Positions 1 to 8,806 of a DNA stretch of 64,000 nt are shown here, piece after piece. The stretch lies in contig NZ_BDAC01000010.1 of assembly GCF_002091635.1 (NCBI RefSeq), positions 124,001 through 188,000 on the forward strand, in the 5' to 3' direction. The position numbers and the translations under genes were made by a program. The DNA comes from Pseudomonas indica NBRC 103045. Its GTDB lineage: Bacteria; Pseudomonadota; Gammaproteobacteria; Pseudomonadales; Pseudomonadaceae. The number at the start of each line of letters is the position of its first letter. Within the stretch, counting starts at the first letter, position 1. The notes below the pieces were generated by a model that was not told where the DNA came from, did not search any database, and saw nothing but the letters and a program-made list of their open reading frames with translations.

Positions 1-484
1 TGAAGGCTCCGGGCTGGCGGCAGTCCAGATGAAATTCGAGCCAGGGGTCCTCGCCCGGCAGGCTGGCCAGGGAATACGGGCGCGCCACACCCGTAGCCGT
101 CCACAGCACCAGATGCTGCCCTGCGCGATAGGCCAGCGGCTTCTGCGGATGCACGCGCAAACGCAGAACGGTCGGGCTCAGCCAGCCGACTTCCGCCACG
201 TTGGCGGGAAGCCCGTCGCGCAGCGGGTCGAAGACCTCCACCTCGAGGTCATCCACCACCCGGCACTGGCAGGCCAGCCGCCAGCCGTTCTCGCGGCGTG
301 CGGCGTCGAGGGCTTCGGGCTGGGCGTCATCCGGTTCGCCGCGCAGGCAACGCACCAGGCAGGCATGGCAACTGCCGGCCCGGCAGCTGTAGGGAACGGC
401 CACCCCGCCATCGCGCAGGGCGTCCAGCAGGTTGGAACCAGGGGCGACGGTCCAGTGGCGGCCGCCGGCGGACAGCTCAGGCAT
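1..484 (-). CDS. 2Fe-2S ferredoxin / FAD-dependent oxidoreductase (C-terminus off window)
   Basis: The reverse strand from an ATG at 484 reads without a stop to the window edge (161 codons). The N-terminus is a plant-type 2Fe-2S ferredoxin domain: SCRAGSCHACLVRC supplies three clustered cysteines of the CxxxxCxxC pattern, and ACQC follows about 35 residues later. After about residue 110 comes the start of a ferredoxin-NADP reductase-type FAD domain, with the RPYSLASLPG flavin-binding motif. Such proteins pass electrons from NAD(P)H to an oxygenase or reductase. It overlaps the upstream cyclase gene by 8 nt, so the two are probably co-transcribed. The order reductase, cyclase, fumarase matches PA4331-PA4333 of P. 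aeruginosa. Partner unknown. Confidence 0.85.
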   Translation of the reverse strand, partial: MPELSAGGRHWTVAPGSNLLDALRDGGVAVPYSCRAGSCHACLVRCLRGEPDDAQPEALDAARRENGWRLACQCRVVDDLEVEVFDPLRDGLPANVAEVGWLSPTVLRLRVHPQKPLAYRAGQHLVLWTATGVARPYSLASLPGEDPWLEFHLDCRQPGAF

Positions 485-1604
485 CGACGCCCTCCCAGGT
501 GGCGTCGCAACGGTTGCGCCCGCCGCGCTTGGCCCGGTAGAGCGCCTGGTCGGCGCGTTGCAAGGCCTCGTCCAGATCATCGCCGCAGTTCAGCAGGGTC
601 ATGCCCACCGACAGGCTGAGGTTGTCCACCTGCACCCCCACCGGCTCGGCCTGGCTGAAGGCTTCGCGCAGGCGCTCGCAGCAGGCGGTGCACTGATCGG
701 CATCGGTGTTCGGCAGCAGCAGGACGAACTCTTCGCCGCCATAACGCGCCAGCACGTCGCCGTCGCGCAGGCAGGCCCGCGCCACCGCGGCGAAGGTCTG
801 CAGCACGCGGTCGCCGGCGGCATGGCCGTGGACGTCGTTGATCCGCTTGAAGTAATCCAGGTCGATCAGCGCCAGGCCGAGCTGGCGGCCAGGGGCGAGC
901 TGCCCCAGTTCACGGGCGGCGAGGCGGAGGAAATGGCGGCGATTGAACAACCCGGTCAACTCGTCGGTGGCCACCAGGTCTTCGAGCTGGCGCATCATGC
1001 CGCGCAGCGTATCCTGATGCGCCTGCAAGGCAAAGCGCCTTTGCCGCATGCGCTGGCGCAGCGCGTGCACGTAACTGGCGAACAGGCTGAGCCAGACCAG
1101 CACCACGAACAGCACGCTGAGCTGCAGCACCGCCAGGCCGGGGTCGTCCAGGGTCATCCGCCAGGCTTCCCACAGGTTCAGCCCGGCGAATCCGAAGAAG
1201 GCCGCAGCGGCGCAGCGCACGAAGACTTTCGGCTGCAACTGGAAAACGCCGAACAGCAGGATCAACACGTAGAGCACCAGCAGGGTGCCGCGGCCGATGC
1301 TCATCTGCGAGAGAAACCAAGTGTGCCAGGCCAGCGCTACCAGTACCTGGGGCTCGGTCAGGCTGGGATCGCGCAGGCGCAGGTTGCGCCCGCTGCGGAA
1401 GATCAGGAAGAAGGTCAACTGGCTGAGCACGACCAGCCCGGTGGTCAGCAGCGCACCGGCCACCGACGCCTGGTAGAGGTCGCTGAACACCGCGACCCAA
1501 TTCAGCAGCAATCCCAGGCCGTACGTCGCCGCCGCCATGTAGAAGCGCTTCATCAGCAGGCTCTGCAAGGCTCGGCGCTTGCCCCGGTGACTCGATGTGC
1601 TCAT
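477..1604 (-). CDS. sadC: membrane diguanylate cyclase, SadC-like (GGDEF)
   Basis: 375 aa. The first ~200 residues contain about five to six hydrophobic segments; the C-terminal half is a GGDEF domain with the active-site signature GGEEF (ARYGGEEFVLLLP). RDGD lies five residues before it, an intact RxxD inhibitory I-site. It should make c-di-GMP from two GTP at the inner membrane and be product-inhibited. The start at 1604 (MSTSSHRGKR) is preferred to one 11 codons upstream. Position beside class I fumarase matches sadC (PA4332) of P. aeruginosa, a surface-attachment and alginate/Psl-linked cyclase; the symbol rests on synteny and architecture, and this protein may be shorter than PAO1 SadC. 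c-di-GMP is the activator of Alg44 further along this window. Confidence 0.8.
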   Translation of the reverse strand: MSTSSHRGKRRALQSLLMKRFYMAAATYGLGLLLNWVAVFSDLYQASVAGALLTTGLVVLSQLTFFLIFRSGRNLRLRDPSLTEPQVLVALAWHTWFLSQMSIGRGTLLVLYVLILLFGVFQLQPKVFVRCAAAAFFGFAGLNLWEAWRMTLDDPGLAVLQLSVLFVVLVWLSLFASYVHALRQRMRQRRFALQAHQDTLRGMMRQLEDLVATDELTGLFNRRHFLRLAARELGQLAPGRQLGLALIDLDYFKRINDVHGHAAGDRVLQTFAAVARACLRDGDVLARYGGEEFVLLLPNTDADQCTACCERLREAFSQAEPVGVQVDNLSLSVGMTLLNCGDDLDEALQRADQALYRAKRGGRNRCDATWEGVDA

Positions 1605-1841
1605 GGGCTCCGTCCCGTGCTGGCACCTGGCCGCCACTCTACCCCTGTGATCACAAAATGCCTAGATTCCAGAGGAAAAGTCACCGGCCGGATCTGGCGA
1701 TCACCTACCAAGGTCGACCGTTGGCGGGTGTCCCCGTTACGACGTGCGCGGTATACTGCCGCGCCTTTTTTACCTTGCAAGCGCGCCGGGTCGTGGTCCG
1801 GCGCTTCCAGATGTTCCCGTATTCCAGAGGAGCGCGCCCCC

Positions 1842-3365
1842 GTGACCGTGATCAAGCAAGACGACCTGATTCAGAGCGTCGCCGACGCCCTGCAGTTCAT
1901 CTCCTATTACCACCCGGTTGATTTCATCCAGGCCATGCACGAGGCCTACCTGAAGGAAGAATCGCCGGCCGCGCGCGACTCCATGGCGCAGATCCTGATC
2001 AACTCGCGCATGTGCGCCACCGGCCACCGCCCGATCTGCCAGGACACCGGCATCGTCACCGTGTTCATCCGCGTCGGCATGGACGTGCGCTGGGACGGCG
2101 CCACCATGAGCGTCGACGACATGATCAACGAAGGCGTGCGCCGCGCCTACAACCTGCCGGAGAACGTCCTGCGCGCCTCGATCCTGGCCGATCCGGCCGG
2201 TGCCCGCAAGAACACCAAGGACAACACCCCGGCGGTGATCCACTACTCCATCGTCCCCGGCGACAAGGTCGAGGTGGACGTCGCGGCCAAGGGCGGCGGC
2301 TCGGAGAACAAGTCGAAGATGGCCATGCTCAACCCCTCCGACTCCATCGTCGACTGGGTGCTGAAGACCGTTCCGACCATGGGTGCCGGCTGGTGCCCGC
2401 CGGGCATGCTCGGCATCGGCATCGGCGGTACCGCCGAGAAGGCCGCGGTGATGGCCAAGGAAGTCCTGATGGAGCCCATCGACATCCACGAACTGAAGGC
2501 CCGTGGCCCACAGAACCGCATCGAGGAACTGCGCCTGGAGCTGTTCGAGAAGGTCAACCAGTTGGGCATCGGCGCCCAGGGCCTGGGCGGCCTGACCACC
2601 GTACTCGACGTCAAGATCATGGATTACCCGACCCACGCCGCCTCGCTGCCGGTGTGCATGATCCCCAACTGCGCCGCCACCCGTCACGCCCACTTCGTGC
2701 TCGACGGCTCCGGTCCGGCCAGCCTGGAAGCGCCGCCGCTGGACGCCTACCCGGAAATCGTCTGGGAAGCCGGCCCGAGCGCGCGCCGCGTGGACCTCGA
2801 CACCGTCACCCCGGAAGACGTGCAGAGCTGGAAGCCGGGCGAGACCCTGCTGCTCAACGGCAAGATGCTCACCGGCCGCGACGCCGCGCACAAGCGCATG
2901 GTCGACATGCTGAACAAGGGCGAGCCGCTGCCGGTGGACCTGAAAGGCCGCTTCATCTATTACGTCGGCCCGGTCGATCCGGTCGGCGACGAAGTGGTCG
3001 GCCCGGCCGGTCCCACCACCGCCACCCGCATGGACAAGTTCACCCGCCAGATTCTCGAGCAGACCGGTCTGCTCGGCATGATCGGCAAGTCCGAGCGCGG
3101 CCCCATCGCCATCGAGGCGATCAAGGACAACAAGGCCGTTTACCTGATGGCCGTCGGCGGCGCCGCGTACCTCGTGGCCCAGGCGATCAAGAAGTCCAAG
3201 GTGCTGGCCTTCGAGGAACTCGGGATGGAAGCCATCTACGAGTTCGAAGTGAAGGACATGCCGGTGACCGTGGCCGTGGATACTAACGGCGAATCGGTAC
3301 ACATCACCGGCCCGGCGATCTGGCAGAAGAAGATCGCCGAGAACCTGGCGGTGGAAGTGAAGTAA
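1842..3365 (+). CDS. fumA: class I (Fe-S) fumarate hydratase
   Basis: 507 aa. Interconverts fumarate and (S)-malate in the TCA cycle using an oxygen-labile 4Fe-4S cluster. The fused alpha/beta class I layout is visible: the N-terminal domain carries the cluster cysteines (CQDTGI near residue 65, and PNCAATRH) and the C-terminal beta domain carries GPAGPTTATRMD. I chose the GTG at 1842 because AGAGGAG (1826-1832) sits at good spacing and the family N-terminus begins here. The frame stays open far upstream, but that is a high-GC artefact antisense to the cyclase. Ends at a strong terminator. Confidence 0.95.
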   Translation: MTVIKQDDLIQSVADALQFISYYHPVDFIQAMHEAYLKEESPAARDSMAQILINSRMCATGHRPICQDTGIVTVFIRVGMDVRWDGATMSVDDMINEGVRRAYNLPENVLRASILADPAGARKNTKDNTPAVIHYSIVPGDKVEVDVAAKGGGSENKSKMAMLNPSDSIVDWVLKTVPTMGAGWCPPGMLGIGIGGTAEKAAVMAKEVLMEPIDIHELKARGPQNRIEELRLELFEKVNQLGIGAQGLGGLTTVLDVKIMDYPTHAASLPVCMIPNCAATRHAHFVLDGSGPASLEAPPLDAYPEIVWEAGPSARRVDLDTVTPEDVQSWKPGETLLLNGKMLTGRDAAHKRMVDMLNKGEPLPVDLKGRFIYYVGPVDPVGDEVVGPAGPTTATRMDKFTRQILEQTGLLGMIGKSERGPIAIEAIKDNKAVYLMAVGGAAYLVAQAIKKSKVLAFEELGMEAIYEFEVKDMPVTVAVDTNGESVHITGPAIWQKKIAENLAVEVK

Positions 3366-3388
3366 AAAAACCGCCTCGCGACACGACA

Positions 3389-3420
3389 AACGCCCCGACC
3401 CGTTCGGGGCGTTCGTTTTT
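3389..3420 (+). terminator. rho-independent terminator after fumA
   Basis: Perfect 10-bp stem AACGCCCCGA / TCGGGGCGTT with a 5-nt loop, followed by CGTTTTT. It starts 23 nt after the fumarase stop codon. Confidence 0.9.
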
Positions 3421-3440
3421 CCGCGGTCGGAAAAGAACGC

Positions 3441-3471
3441 TTGACCCTCACGCAACGTGAGGCCCGAGGAT
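3441..3471 (+). promoter_or_regulatory. MerR-type autoregulatory promoter/operator
   Basis: A TTGACC -35 at 3441-3446 overlaps a perfect dyad CCTCACG-CAA-CGTGAGG (3446-3462). A weak -10 (GAGGAT, 3466-3471) is 19 bp from the -35. The stretched spacer with a dyad inside it is the hallmark of promoters untwisted by MerR-family activators. It lies 28 nt before the MerR gene, so autoregulation is inferred. Confidence 0.75.
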
Positions 3472-3498
3472 GGCAACGCTCGAAGGGAGGACACATCG

Positions 3499-4533
3499 AT
3501 GAACCTGCGCGTGGGCGAACTGGCCCGACGCAGCGGCCTGACCGTCAGGACCCTGCACCATTACGACAGTATCGGCCTGCTCCGCCCTTCGGCACGCTCC
3601 GAGGCCGGCTACCGGCTCTACGGCCGCGCGGACATCGCGCGCCTGCACCAGATCCAGGCGTTGCGCGGTCTGGGCGTCTCGCTGGCGGACATCGGAGCGA
3701 TCCTGGACCGGCCGGACCTGTCCCTTCCCCATCTCGTCGAGCAGCAGATCCGTCTGCTGGATCGGCAGATCGCCCAACAACGCCTGCTGCGCGAACGACT
3801 GGCGCAGTTGCACGGGCAGTTTCGCGACGGGGAAGAGCCGGCGCTGGCCGACTGGCTGACCACCTTGGAAATGATGACCATGTACGACCGCTACTTTTCC
3901 CCGGAAGAACTCGCCGCGCTGCCCTTCTATCAGGACGGCGCCACCAAGCGCGAGGAATGGACCGCTCTGGCCCGCGAGGCGGAAGCCCTCATGCGCCAGT
4001 CCGCATCGCCACGCAGCGAAGCCGCCCAGGCCCTGGCCCGGCGCTGGATGTGCGCCCTGGAACGCGACACGGCGGCGAACCCAGCCTGGCTGATGAAGCT
4101 CAACGACATGCATGCCCACGAAGACTCGTTGCAGGCGCAACTGGGCATCACGTCGGCGATCGGCGCGTTCATCATGACGGCCTTCGCCGAGAGCCGGCTG
4201 GCGCTGTACGAGCGCTACCTGTCGGCCGACGAGATGACCTTCATGCGGGGGCACTATGCGCAACGGATGCAGGCATGGCCGGCGCTGCTGGCGGACTTGC
4301 GCCAGGCGCTGGATGACGGCATGGCAGCGGACAGCCCACAGGCGCGCCAACTGGCCGGACGCTGGCTGGAACTGTTGCGCGGCTACGCCGGCGACGACCC
4401 CGAGACGCACCGGAAAATCCGCCTCGCCCATGAGCGCGAACCGAGCCTGAACGAAGGCACCTGGACGACGCCGGCGTTGCTCGCCTATCTGGGACAGGCC
4501 GTCGCCACGCTGCAGGCCGACGCCGGGCGCTGA
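3499..4533 (+). CDS. MerR-family transcriptional regulator with large C-terminal sensor domain
   Basis: 344 aa. Residues 1-70 are a MerR winged helix (LRVGELARRSGLTVRTLHHYD, then GYRLYG), followed by the dimerisation helix. The remaining ~220 residues are a helical C-terminal region of the TipA-like/antibiotic-binding size class, much longer than in metal-sensing MerR proteins, and no metal-binding cysteine cluster is evident. The ligand is therefore probably organic. Start at 3499 is set by GGGAGG at 3485-3490; an upstream in-frame ATG at 3457 falls inside the operator. Monocistronic, convergent with the nitrilase gene. Confidence 0.85.
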   Translation: MNLRVGELARRSGLTVRTLHHYDSIGLLRPSARSEAGYRLYGRADIARLHQIQALRGLGVSLADIGAILDRPDLSLPHLVEQQIRLLDRQIAQQRLLRERLAQLHGQFRDGEEPALADWLTTLEMMTMYDRYFSPEELAALPFYQDGATKREEWTALAREAEALMRQSASPRSEAAQALARRWMCALERDTAANPAWLMKLNDMHAHEDSLQAQLGITSAIGAFIMTAFAESRLALYERYLSADEMTFMRGHYAQRMQAWPALLADLRQALDDGMAADSPQARQLAGRWLELLRGYAGDDPETHRKIRLAHEREPSLNEGTWTTPALLAYLGQAVATLQADAGR

Positions 4534-4569
4534 TCCACAAGAACCGCCGGGCGCCCGCCGCCCGGCTCT

Positions 4570-5454
4570 TCAGCGTAATCGCAACACCCCGTCCGCGAAC
4601 TGCTCCGGCCAGTCGCGGCGGGTGAACACTTGTCCGTGCTCGCGCACCCGGCGCACTTCGTCGAGATCGAGATCGGCGATCAGCCACTGGCTGCCGGCCG
4701 GGCAAAGCTCGGCACTCGATGCCGCCACACCATCCGCAGGCATGCCGTAGTCCGGTGGGACATAGAGCCCGGCGCGGCCGATGTTCTCGTCCAGCGCTGG
4801 CGACCAGGGCGCCAGCCCCACGGTGGGCGACTGCAGCACGGCGATCTGGTTTTCCAGCGCCCGCGCCTGGCAACCGATACGCACCCGGTGGAAGCCGGCC
4901 TCGGTATCGGTGCAACTGGGCGCCAGGATCAGGTCGGCGCCGCCCTCGGCCAGGCGCCGGGCGAGCAGCGGGAATTCGTTGTCGTAGCAGATCAGGATGC
5001 CCAGCCGCCCGAGGTCGGTATCGAACACCCTGAGCCCCTCCCCCGCCTCGATGCTCCATTGCTCGCGCTCGAAGCGGGTCATCATCAGCTTGTCCTGATG
5101 CCCCAGGCAGCCGTCCGGCCCGAACAGCCAGGCGCGGTTGCGGTAGCGACCATCCGGGTCGCGGACCGGCGCCGAGCCCGGTTGCAGGTAAATGCCCAGT
5201 TCGCAGGCAATATCCGCACAGAGCGCCTTCCAGCCCTCCAGCAGCGGCTGGATACCGGCGATGGACGCCAGCAGATCGCCACGCTGCGCCGTCGGCAATT
5301 GGCCGCTGAGCACCAACCCGGCGTATTCCGGCAGGAGCAGCAGCCGGGCGCCCTGCCCGGCCGCCTGGCGACAAAGAGCCCGCAAATGCTCGGCGTAGGA
5401 ATCGGCCGTCTCGAACAACTCGATGGCGTACTGGCAGGCGGCGACCCGGATCAT
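4570..5454 (-). CDS. carbon-nitrogen hydrolase (nitrilase superfamily)
   Basis: 294 aa. The Glu-Lys-Cys catalytic triad of the nitrilase superfamily is visible: E43 in LLLLPEY, K122 in GHQDKLMM and C156 in ILICYDNEFP. Family members hydrolyse nitriles, omega-amides or carbamoyl groups; the substrate cannot be read here. The start at 5454 overlaps the stop of the upstream acetyltransferase gene by 4 nt (ATGA), so the two are translationally coupled. A GNAT plus nitrilase pair suggests modification of one small amine or amide substrate. Confidence 0.88.
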   Translation of the reverse strand: MIRVAACQYAIELFETADSYAEHLRALCRQAAGQGARLLLLPEYAGLVLSGQLPTAQRGDLLASIAGIQPLLEGWKALCADIACELGIYLQPGSAPVRDPDGRYRNRAWLFGPDGCLGHQDKLMMTRFEREQWSIEAGEGLRVFDTDLGRLGILICYDNEFPLLARRLAEGGADLILAPSCTDTEAGFHRVRIGCQARALENQIAVLQSPTVGLAPWSPALDENIGRAGLYVPPDYGMPADGVAASSAELCPAGSQWLIADLDLDEVRRVREHGQVFTRRDWPEQFADGVLRLR

Positions 5455-6041
5455 GCGTTCAACTCTTTCAGCCAGAAGGACATGGGCTTGGCGCTTTCCT
5501 CGGCATCGCCCAGGTCCCGCCAATGGTATTCGGTGCGCAGCTCGGGGTGATGGCGATAGCCGCGCTTTTCCCAGAAGGTATTCAGCGGCTGGTAGCCGGC
5601 GGGTCGATGCGGATGATCGGCAGGCCGCTCGACGGCGCAGAACGCGCACCAGTCGAAACCGCCGAGGCGACGGGCATAGCCCTCGCGCTCGACGAAGAAG
5701 AGCACGCCCAGCCCCGAGCCACGGTATGCCGGCAACAGCACCGACTCGCCGAAATAGAAGATTCGCTGCGGGTCCCAGCCCCGTTCGAGGAACGGTCGCT
5801 TGAATTCGTCCGTCTCATCGGCCATCGGCAAGCCGGTGGACGCACCGACCACCTGCCCGCCGTCCAACGCCAGGACAAACAGGCTCCGCGCCGAGCGGGC
5901 GTAGGTGCTCAGGTAGTTCGCCTCGTATTCCGCAGTGCCGTCATAGAGGTACGGAAACTCGCGGAACACCTCGATGCGCAGCCGCGCCAGGTCGGTTATG
6001 AACGGTTCGATGGCCGAACCGTGAAGCAGGTGGATATCCAT
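5451..6041 (-). CDS. GNAT-family N-acetyltransferase
   Basis: 196 aa. Contains a GNAT core: FGESVLLPAYRGSGLGVLFF supplies the acetyl-CoA pyrophosphate loop (R/Q-x-x-G-x-G/A form). Start at 6041 (MDIHLLHGS) was chosen because the longer frame upstream has no family similarity or ribosome site and would extend into the divergent promoter region. Coupled by ATGA overlap to the downstream nitrilase-type hydrolase. Substrate unknown. Confidence 0.82.
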   Translation of the reverse strand: MDIHLLHGSAIEPFITDLARLRIEVFREFPYLYDGTAEYEANYLSTYARSARSLFVLALDGGQVVGASTGLPMADETDEFKRPFLERGWDPQRIFYFGESVLLPAYRGSGLGVLFFVEREGYARRLGGFDWCAFCAVERPADHPHRPAGYQPLNTFWEKRGYRHHPELRTEYHWRDLGDAEESAKPMSFWLKELNA

Positions 6042-6156
6042 GAAAAAAACGTCGTTTTGTTGGCGTAAATGACGTGGATGGCAATGTCCCATCTGAGCGG
6101 AAAACCTATCATGGCCGCCATCGTCCGGTTTAACCCTTTGCGACAGGAACCATCGC

Positions 6157-6555
6157 ATGACCACCACCGAGCTGATCCACGCTTACTACGCCGCCTTCAA
6201 TGCCCATGACATGCCGGCCTTCCTCGCCCTGCTCTGCGACGACGTCGTCCATGACATCAACCAGGGCATGCGGGAGACGGGGAAGCCGGCGTTCAGCGCC
6301 TTCATGGACAAGATGAGCCGTTGCTACAAGGAGCGCCTCAGCGACATCGTGGTGATGACCAACGGCGACGGCAGCCGCGCCGCGGCGGAGTTCGTGGTGC
6401 ATGGTCAATACCTGGTGGACGACGAAGGCCTGCCGCCCGCCACCGGCCAGACCTACGAACTGCCGGCCGGCGCCTTCTTCGAGATCCGCAACGGCAAGAT
6501 CGCCCGCGTGACCAACTACTACAACCTGATGGACTGGATCGCCCAGGTCGATTGA
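6157..6555 (+). CDS. SnoaL-like / ketosteroid-isomerase-fold protein
   Basis: 132 aa, the usual size of an NTF2-fold SnoaL-like protein. Recognisable features are the N-terminal helix with YYAAFNAHDMPAFLALL, the DDVVHDIN strand and the C-terminal FFEIRNGKIARVTNYYN hairpin. Members isomerise or cyclise small hydrophobic substrates, or only bind them; function here is open. Divergent from the GNAT-nitrilase pair across a 115-bp gap that must hold both promoters. Confidence 0.85.
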   Translation: MTTTELIHAYYAAFNAHDMPAFLALLCDDVVHDINQGMRETGKPAFSAFMDKMSRCYKERLSDIVVMTNGDGSRAAAEFVVHGQYLVDDEGLPPATGQTYELPAGAFFEIRNGKIARVTNYYNLMDWIAQVD

Positions 6556-6578
6556 GGCCCTCCCCAACGGAGCCTCGC

Positions 6579-6710
6579 CGGGCGATTGAATTCGCCCCGA
6601 CACCGATGGCCTGCCCCACGTGGAGGGCCGGAAAATTGTAGGAGCGAGCTCTGCTCGCGAAACGGGCAGCACAAGACACGCAACCGTAGGGGCGAATTCA
6701 TTCGCCCGAC
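6579..6710. repeat. REP-like palindrome cluster
   Basis: Three imperfect palindromes of one family: an inverted copy around GGGCGATTGAATTCGCCC (6580-6598), GTAGGAGCGAGCTCTGCTCG (6638-6657), and GTAGGGGCGAATTCATTCGC (6686-6705, continuing CCGAC to 6710). The same cores recur near 7.8, 18.5, 48.6 and 59.5 kb. All lie between genes, as Pseudomonas REP sequences do. Confidence 0.8.
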
Positions 6711-6738
6711 AGAGCCTCGCCGCCGCACGAACCGACCG

Positions 6739-7041
6739 CTACGCCAACGCCCGTGGTTTCGGTAGCTCATGCACGCTGGCGCGTCGCTGGGCGAGATAGC
6801 GGGTGCAGCTCACCCGCAGGAAGGATGCGAAATTGACCACTTCGCCACGGTAGTCCATCACCTCGTCGTACAGCTTGGTGATCAACTGGTTGGTGGTCAT
6901 GCCGTCCACTTCGGCGATTTCCCGCAGGATGTCCCAGAACTGATTCTCCAGGCGCAGGGTGGTGACCACCCCACGGATGCGCAGCGAGCGCGAGCGGGAC
7001 TCGTAGAGAATCGGGTCGGCCTTTACATAGAGTTCACACAT
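6739..7041 (-). CDS. ribbon-helix-helix domain protein
   Basis: 100 aa. The middle shows an RHH fold: the strand VVTTLRLENQFWDIL followed by two helices and MTTNQLITKLYDEV. This fits the RHH_4 group of small DNA-binding proteins found across proteobacteria. Dimers would bind short operators through the strand. Next to it on the same strand is a DJ-1/PfpI gene, 57 nt upstream; whether they form an operon is uncertain. Confidence 0.75.
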   Translation of the reverse strand: MCELYVKADPILYESRSRSLRIRGVVTTLRLENQFWDILREIAEVDGMTTNQLITKLYDEVMDYRGEVVNFASFLRVSCTRYLAQRRASVHELPKPRALA

Positions 7042-7098
7042 TTCGATCTCCGAAACCGGCTGCCCGGCGCGTATCGGTCGCGCCGGGTGCCGCGACGA

Positions 7099-7680
7099 CT
7101 ACAGGTCGATGCGGGTGCCGAGCAGTTCGAGGAACTTCGCCAACCACGCCGGATGCGCCGGCCAGGCCGGCGCGGTGACCAGATTACCCTCGACGTGGGC
7201 CTGGTCCACCGGAATATCCACGTAGTCGCCACCAGCCAGCCGCACCTCCGGGGCACAGGCCGGGTAGGCGCTGCAGGCACGGCCCTTGAGCACACCGGCG
7301 GCGGCGAGCAGTTGGGCGCCGTGGCAGACCGCCGCGATGGGTTTCTTCGCCGCATCGAACGCCTTCACCAGCTCGATCACCGTGGCGTTCAGCCGCAGGT
7401 ATTCCGGCGCCCGTCCCCCCGGGATCAGCAACGCATCGTAATCCTCGGCGTGCACACCGGCGAAGTCTGCGTTCAGGGCGAAGTTGTGTCCCGGCTTCTC
7501 GCTGTAGGTCTGGTCGCCTTCGAAGTCATGCACCGCCGTGCGTACGCTCTGCCCGGCCTTTTTGTCCGGACACACGACATGCACAGTATGCCCCACCATC
7601 TGCAGTGCCTGGAACGGCACCATGGTCTCGTAGTCTTCGGCGTAGTCGCCGACCAGCATCAGAATCTTCTTCGCAGCCAT
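7099..7680 (-). CDS. DJ-1/PfpI-family protein
   Basis: 193 aa, single DJ-1/PfpI (class I glutamine amidotransferase-like) domain. The nucleophile elbow is [10 protein letters not shown] with C119-H120, and an acidic residue near the N-terminus (YAEDYETM) is available to polarise the cysteine. Relatives act as proteases, glyoxalases or protein deglycases protecting against aldehydes; which applies cannot be told from sequence. Good ribosome site (AAGGAGACAG) before the ATG at 7680. Confidence 0.88.
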   Translation of the reverse strand: MAAKKILMLVGDYAEDYETMVPFQALQMVGHTVHVVCPDKKAGQSVRTAVHDFEGDQTYSEKPGHNFALNADFAGVHAEDYDALLIPGGRAPEYLRLNATVIELVKAFDAAKKPIAAVCHGAQLLAAAGVLKGRACSAYPACAPEVRLAGGDYVDIPVDQAHVEGNLVTAPAWPAHPAWLAKFLELLGTRIDL

Positions 7681-7810
7681 GATCTGTCTCCTTGATGGAT
7701 GGGGAACGCACGGATCATCGCGCGCCGCCCCGGGCAGCGGGTAATAGCGTAGTACTACAACGGCGGATGGCCGATTGGCCGCGACGGGTGGAGCATGGGC
7801 TACGAATCGG

Positions 7811-7958
7811 TTGTAGGGGCGAATTCATTCGCCCGGCGAGGGTTGGGTTGGACGAATGAATTCGCCCCTACAGAAGCGGCCGCTGTTGTGTGGGCAGATT
7901 CATCCGCGAATGGCGAAGCAGCGGTGTATCCGGGTTCGCGAATGAATTCGTTCCCACA
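7811..7958. repeat. REP-like inverted pair and single copy
   Basis: A direct copy (TTGTAGGGGCGAATTCATTC onward from 7811) faces an inverted copy ending GAATTCGCCCCTACA (to 7872). Together they can fold into one long hairpin, the usual paired (BIME-like) arrangement. A third, inverted copy (TCGCGAATGAATTCGTTCCC) follows at 7936-7955. The cluster fills most of the 296-bp gap between the DJ-1 and lipoprotein genes. Confidence 0.78.
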
Positions 7959-7976
7959 CTTCTCCGCCCGTAGCCC

Positions 7977-8588
7977 TCAGATACCGATCTTGTCCAACGC
8001 CCGCCCCACGCTGCGCCAGAAGCCACGCTGCGGTCGCGGTTTCTTGTCGCCGTTGGCGGCGATCTGCTCGAAAGGTTGCACCTGTCGGGTCGCGGCGAGT
8101 TCGCTCAGCGCGAGGCTTTCCGATACCAGTTGCAGCGGGCCATCGCCCTGGTTCGGCTTGCCGTTGGCCGGGGGTGGGTTGAGTTCGTCGTAGCGCAGGT
8201 AATAGGCGCTGCCCGCCTCGGTCTCCAGGCTGAAACTGGCGATACGGGTGAAATCCAGCGGGCCGTCGGCAAACAGGGTCCAGAAGCTGCCGAACAAGGG
8301 ACGGCGCATTTCCAGCTGATAGCCGGCGGCCTCGAACTCCAGCACCAGGTAACCATTGCTCGGCAGGCTGCCGATCAGGTTGTTGTTGATGAACAGCCCG
8401 GGGGCTTCCAGCTCCTGGTCAGCCCAGTCGCTGCGCGGCCGATACAAGTAGACCAGTGCATGCTGCCCGTCGCTCGGCGTGTGGGCCTGGAAGGCCGGCC
8501 CGTCGGTTTCGCCGAAAAAGGCACCGGGGGTCGAACAACCAGCCAGGACAACCAGCAACGGCAGGACGAACAGCAGGCGACTGCGCAT
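7977..8588 (-). CDS. outer-membrane-type lipoprotein, DUF2846-like
   Basis: 203 aa. A signal peptide ends in the lipobox VLAGC (cysteine near residue 18), followed by S, so sorting to the outer membrane is expected. The body contains HALVYLYRPRSDW and INNNLIGSLPSNGYL, which resemble DUF2846-type lipoproteins. No enzyme motif was found. Start at 8588 (MRSRLLF) gives the proper signal peptide; an upstream in-frame ATG would lie in the neighbouring MITE-like element, which may carry this gene's promoter. Confidence 0.8.
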   Translation of the reverse strand: MRSRLLFVLPLLVVLAGCSTPGAFFGETDGPAFQAHTPSDGQHALVYLYRPRSDWADQELEAPGLFINNNLIGSLPSNGYLVLEFEAAGYQLEMRRPLFGSFWTLFADGPLDFTRIASFSLETEAGSAYYLRYDELNPPPANGKPNQGDGPLQLVSESLALSELAATRQVQPFEQIAANGDKKPRPQRGFWRSVGRALDKIGI

Positions 8589-8603
8589 GCGCGCTTCCCT
8601 CTC

Positions 8604-8747
8604 AAGAGCGTGTTCAAAGTCTCGCGAGCTAGAGCCATGCAAGGCGAAAACAGGCGAGGACGCGGAGTTTACGAACTGTAAATGAGCAGTCCGAGCCTGT
8701 TTTCAACGCAGCAGGGCCGACGCGCAGCAGACTTTGAACAAGCTCTT
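8604..8747. mobile_element. MITE-like element, 144 bp
   Basis: Bounded by 19-bp terminal inverted repeats matching at 18 positions: AAGAGCGTGTTCAAAGTCT (8604-8622) and AGACTTTGAACAAGCTCTT (8729-8747). The interior has no coding capacity but contains TTTACGAACTGTAAATGAGC, a core shared with the element at 49.0-49.2 kb. No convincing target duplication was seen. It is non-autonomous; the transposase that moves it is not in the window. Confidence 0.75.
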
Positions 8748-8806
8748 CGGGTTATGCGCCGAGCATATCCATCGCCACCCACCACGGCACCCGACAAAAG
8801 TGTGGG

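Noticed and set aside
1646-1655. Palindrome TGTGATCACA considered as a CRP/Vfr site
   Set aside because: CRP-family sites need a 6-bp spacer between TGTGA and TCACA; here there is none.
432-1841. Long open frame upstream of and continuous with fumA on the plus strand
   Set aside because: It is antisense to the cyclase gene, lacks family similarity, and the fumarase N-terminus starts at GTG 1842 with a good ribosome site.
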